Source: Isotricha intestinalis
Taxonomy: Eukaryota; Ciliophora; Litostomatea; Vestibuliferida; Isotrichidae
DNA: 64,000 nucleotides
Direction of reading: 5' to 3'
Assembly: GCA_023807065.1 (NCBI GenBank)
Contig: JAJJLU010000349.1
Location: forward strand, 18,548 to 82,547
Shown here: positions 63,592 through 64,000 of the stretch, piece after piece
Position numbering within the stretch: the first letter of the stretch is position 1
Layout: every line of letters starts with the position of its first letter
Made by a program: the position numbers and the translations under genes
The notes under the pieces: generated by a model
Told to the model about the DNA's origin: nothing
Databases searched by the model: none
Seen by the model: only the letters and a program-made list of their open reading frames with translations

Positions 63592-64000
63592 ATTTGATTT
63601 TTTGATTATATATGATTAATTTGACTTTAAATTATATTTTAGGAAGGAATTTAAATATTTTTTATTGATTAATATAAAAGCAAAAAATAAAGTGCTTATT
63701 ATATTATCCAAATATTTTTTAGAAGATTTTTTATTTTTGTTTGTTTTTATTTTTGAGTATTACTTGTGTGTTATTTATAAAAACAATTATTTTTTATAAC
63801 TAGCAGGTATGTTCAACGTGAGTGATGGGGTGGGGATAACCTCAAAACATATCAATATATTTCACAACAGAATTTTAAGTTTTCCGGTTTTATATAAATA
63901 CTATTATTTTCGATTTTTTTTTATTTATTTATTTATTTTTTTTATATTTTATAATTTTAACAATTTTCTAACATATTATTCTTTATATTTATTTTTGGGG
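63592..64000. other. 3' spacer with a GC-rich patch and G-runs
   Basis: 409 bases to the window end. Around 63801-63853 G/C rises sharply and holds GGGGTGGGG (63827-63835). An outer stem GGTATGTT/AACATATC (63806-63813 with 63846-63853, one G-T pair) and an inner TGAG/CTCA (63819-63822 with 63841-63844) can form, so a small structured RNA is possible. A CCGG patch sits near 63883. The window ends TTTTTGGGG. Confidence 0.4.

Noticed and set aside
63801..63853. tRNA, U6, U4 or C/D snoRNA in the GC-rich patch
   Set aside because: No B-box, no snRNA core, and only a poor C-box-like GTGATGG without a D-box.

Overview
The window is very AT-rich nuclear DNA from a unicellular eukaryote. I count about 33 protein genes on both strands, most with intergenic gaps of only 70-750 bases. 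TAA, TGA and (once, at 17826) TAG all end genes, and glutamine inside genes is CAA/CAG, so the nuclear code is standard. Seven introns can be placed. They are 28-49 nt long and begin GTA and end AG. The gene set is that of a ciliated protist: a cGMP-dependent kinase with four cNMP modules, of the type known from alveolates; a kinesin-13; a tubulin-type cytosolic carboxypeptidase; many asparagine-rich, coiled-coil and calcium/calmodulin-kinase-like proteins; and small GPI-anchored surface antigens. My best guess is an alveolate, probably a ciliate that keeps the standard code (as reported for some litostomes and heterotrichs). That identification is inference; the window holds no rRNA or tRNA to test it.

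Layout. 1-12 kb: importin alpha (minus), two unrecognised proteins, a protein with two cNMP-binding-like domains, a spliced unrecognised gene, two coiled-coil proteins and an SCP/Dullard-type phosphatase. 12-13 kb: a gap with a broken EF-hand relic. 13-18 kb: a CAMK-like kinase, a coiled-coil protein and an AGC kinase with a TH1/PH-like front domain. 18.5-25.7 kb: a PB1-ZZ-UBA protein with the p62/NBR1 layout, a myristoylatable AMPK beta subunit, a cytosolic carboxypeptidase, an unrecognised protein and prefoldin subunit 5. 26-35.5 kb: a TBC RabGAP, a RING-less NOT4-like RNA-binding protein, kinesin-13, an ankyrin protein and a three-exon unrecognised gene. 35.8-42.2 kb (all minus): an EF-hand-like/PH/kinase fusion, a PAP2 phosphatase and the PKG. 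42.9-47.2 kb: a frameshifted surface antigen, a parallel beta-helix protein and a DCAF7/TTG1 WD40 protein. 47.9-55.6 kb: an unrecognised protein, an ASH/MSP-like domain protein, a DIEG-repeat protein, an SNF1-like kinase and a small unrecognised protein. 55.7-62.5 kb: a 2268-residue DMXL/Rav1 homologue. 63-64 kb: an intact surface antigen, then unusually GC-rich DNA.

How the genes work together. There is no operon logic. Themes are signalling (six kinases, a phosphatase, AMPK beta, two cNMP-binding proteins), cytoskeleton and cilia (kinesin-13, carboxypeptidase, prefoldin), membrane traffic and degradation (TBC, DMXL/Rav1 for V-ATPase assembly, PB1-ZZ-UBA receptor), nuclear import (importin alpha) and cell surface (two antigen copies 19.6 kb apart in opposite orientation).

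Most interesting points: a first exon of the PKG of only 22 nt that supplies an MGC acylation start; the intact/frameshifted antigen pair with a shared 5' flank; the p62-like receptor; the NOT4 homologue without its RING; the DIEG-repeat protein; and coding relics and GC-rich hairpins in the spacers.
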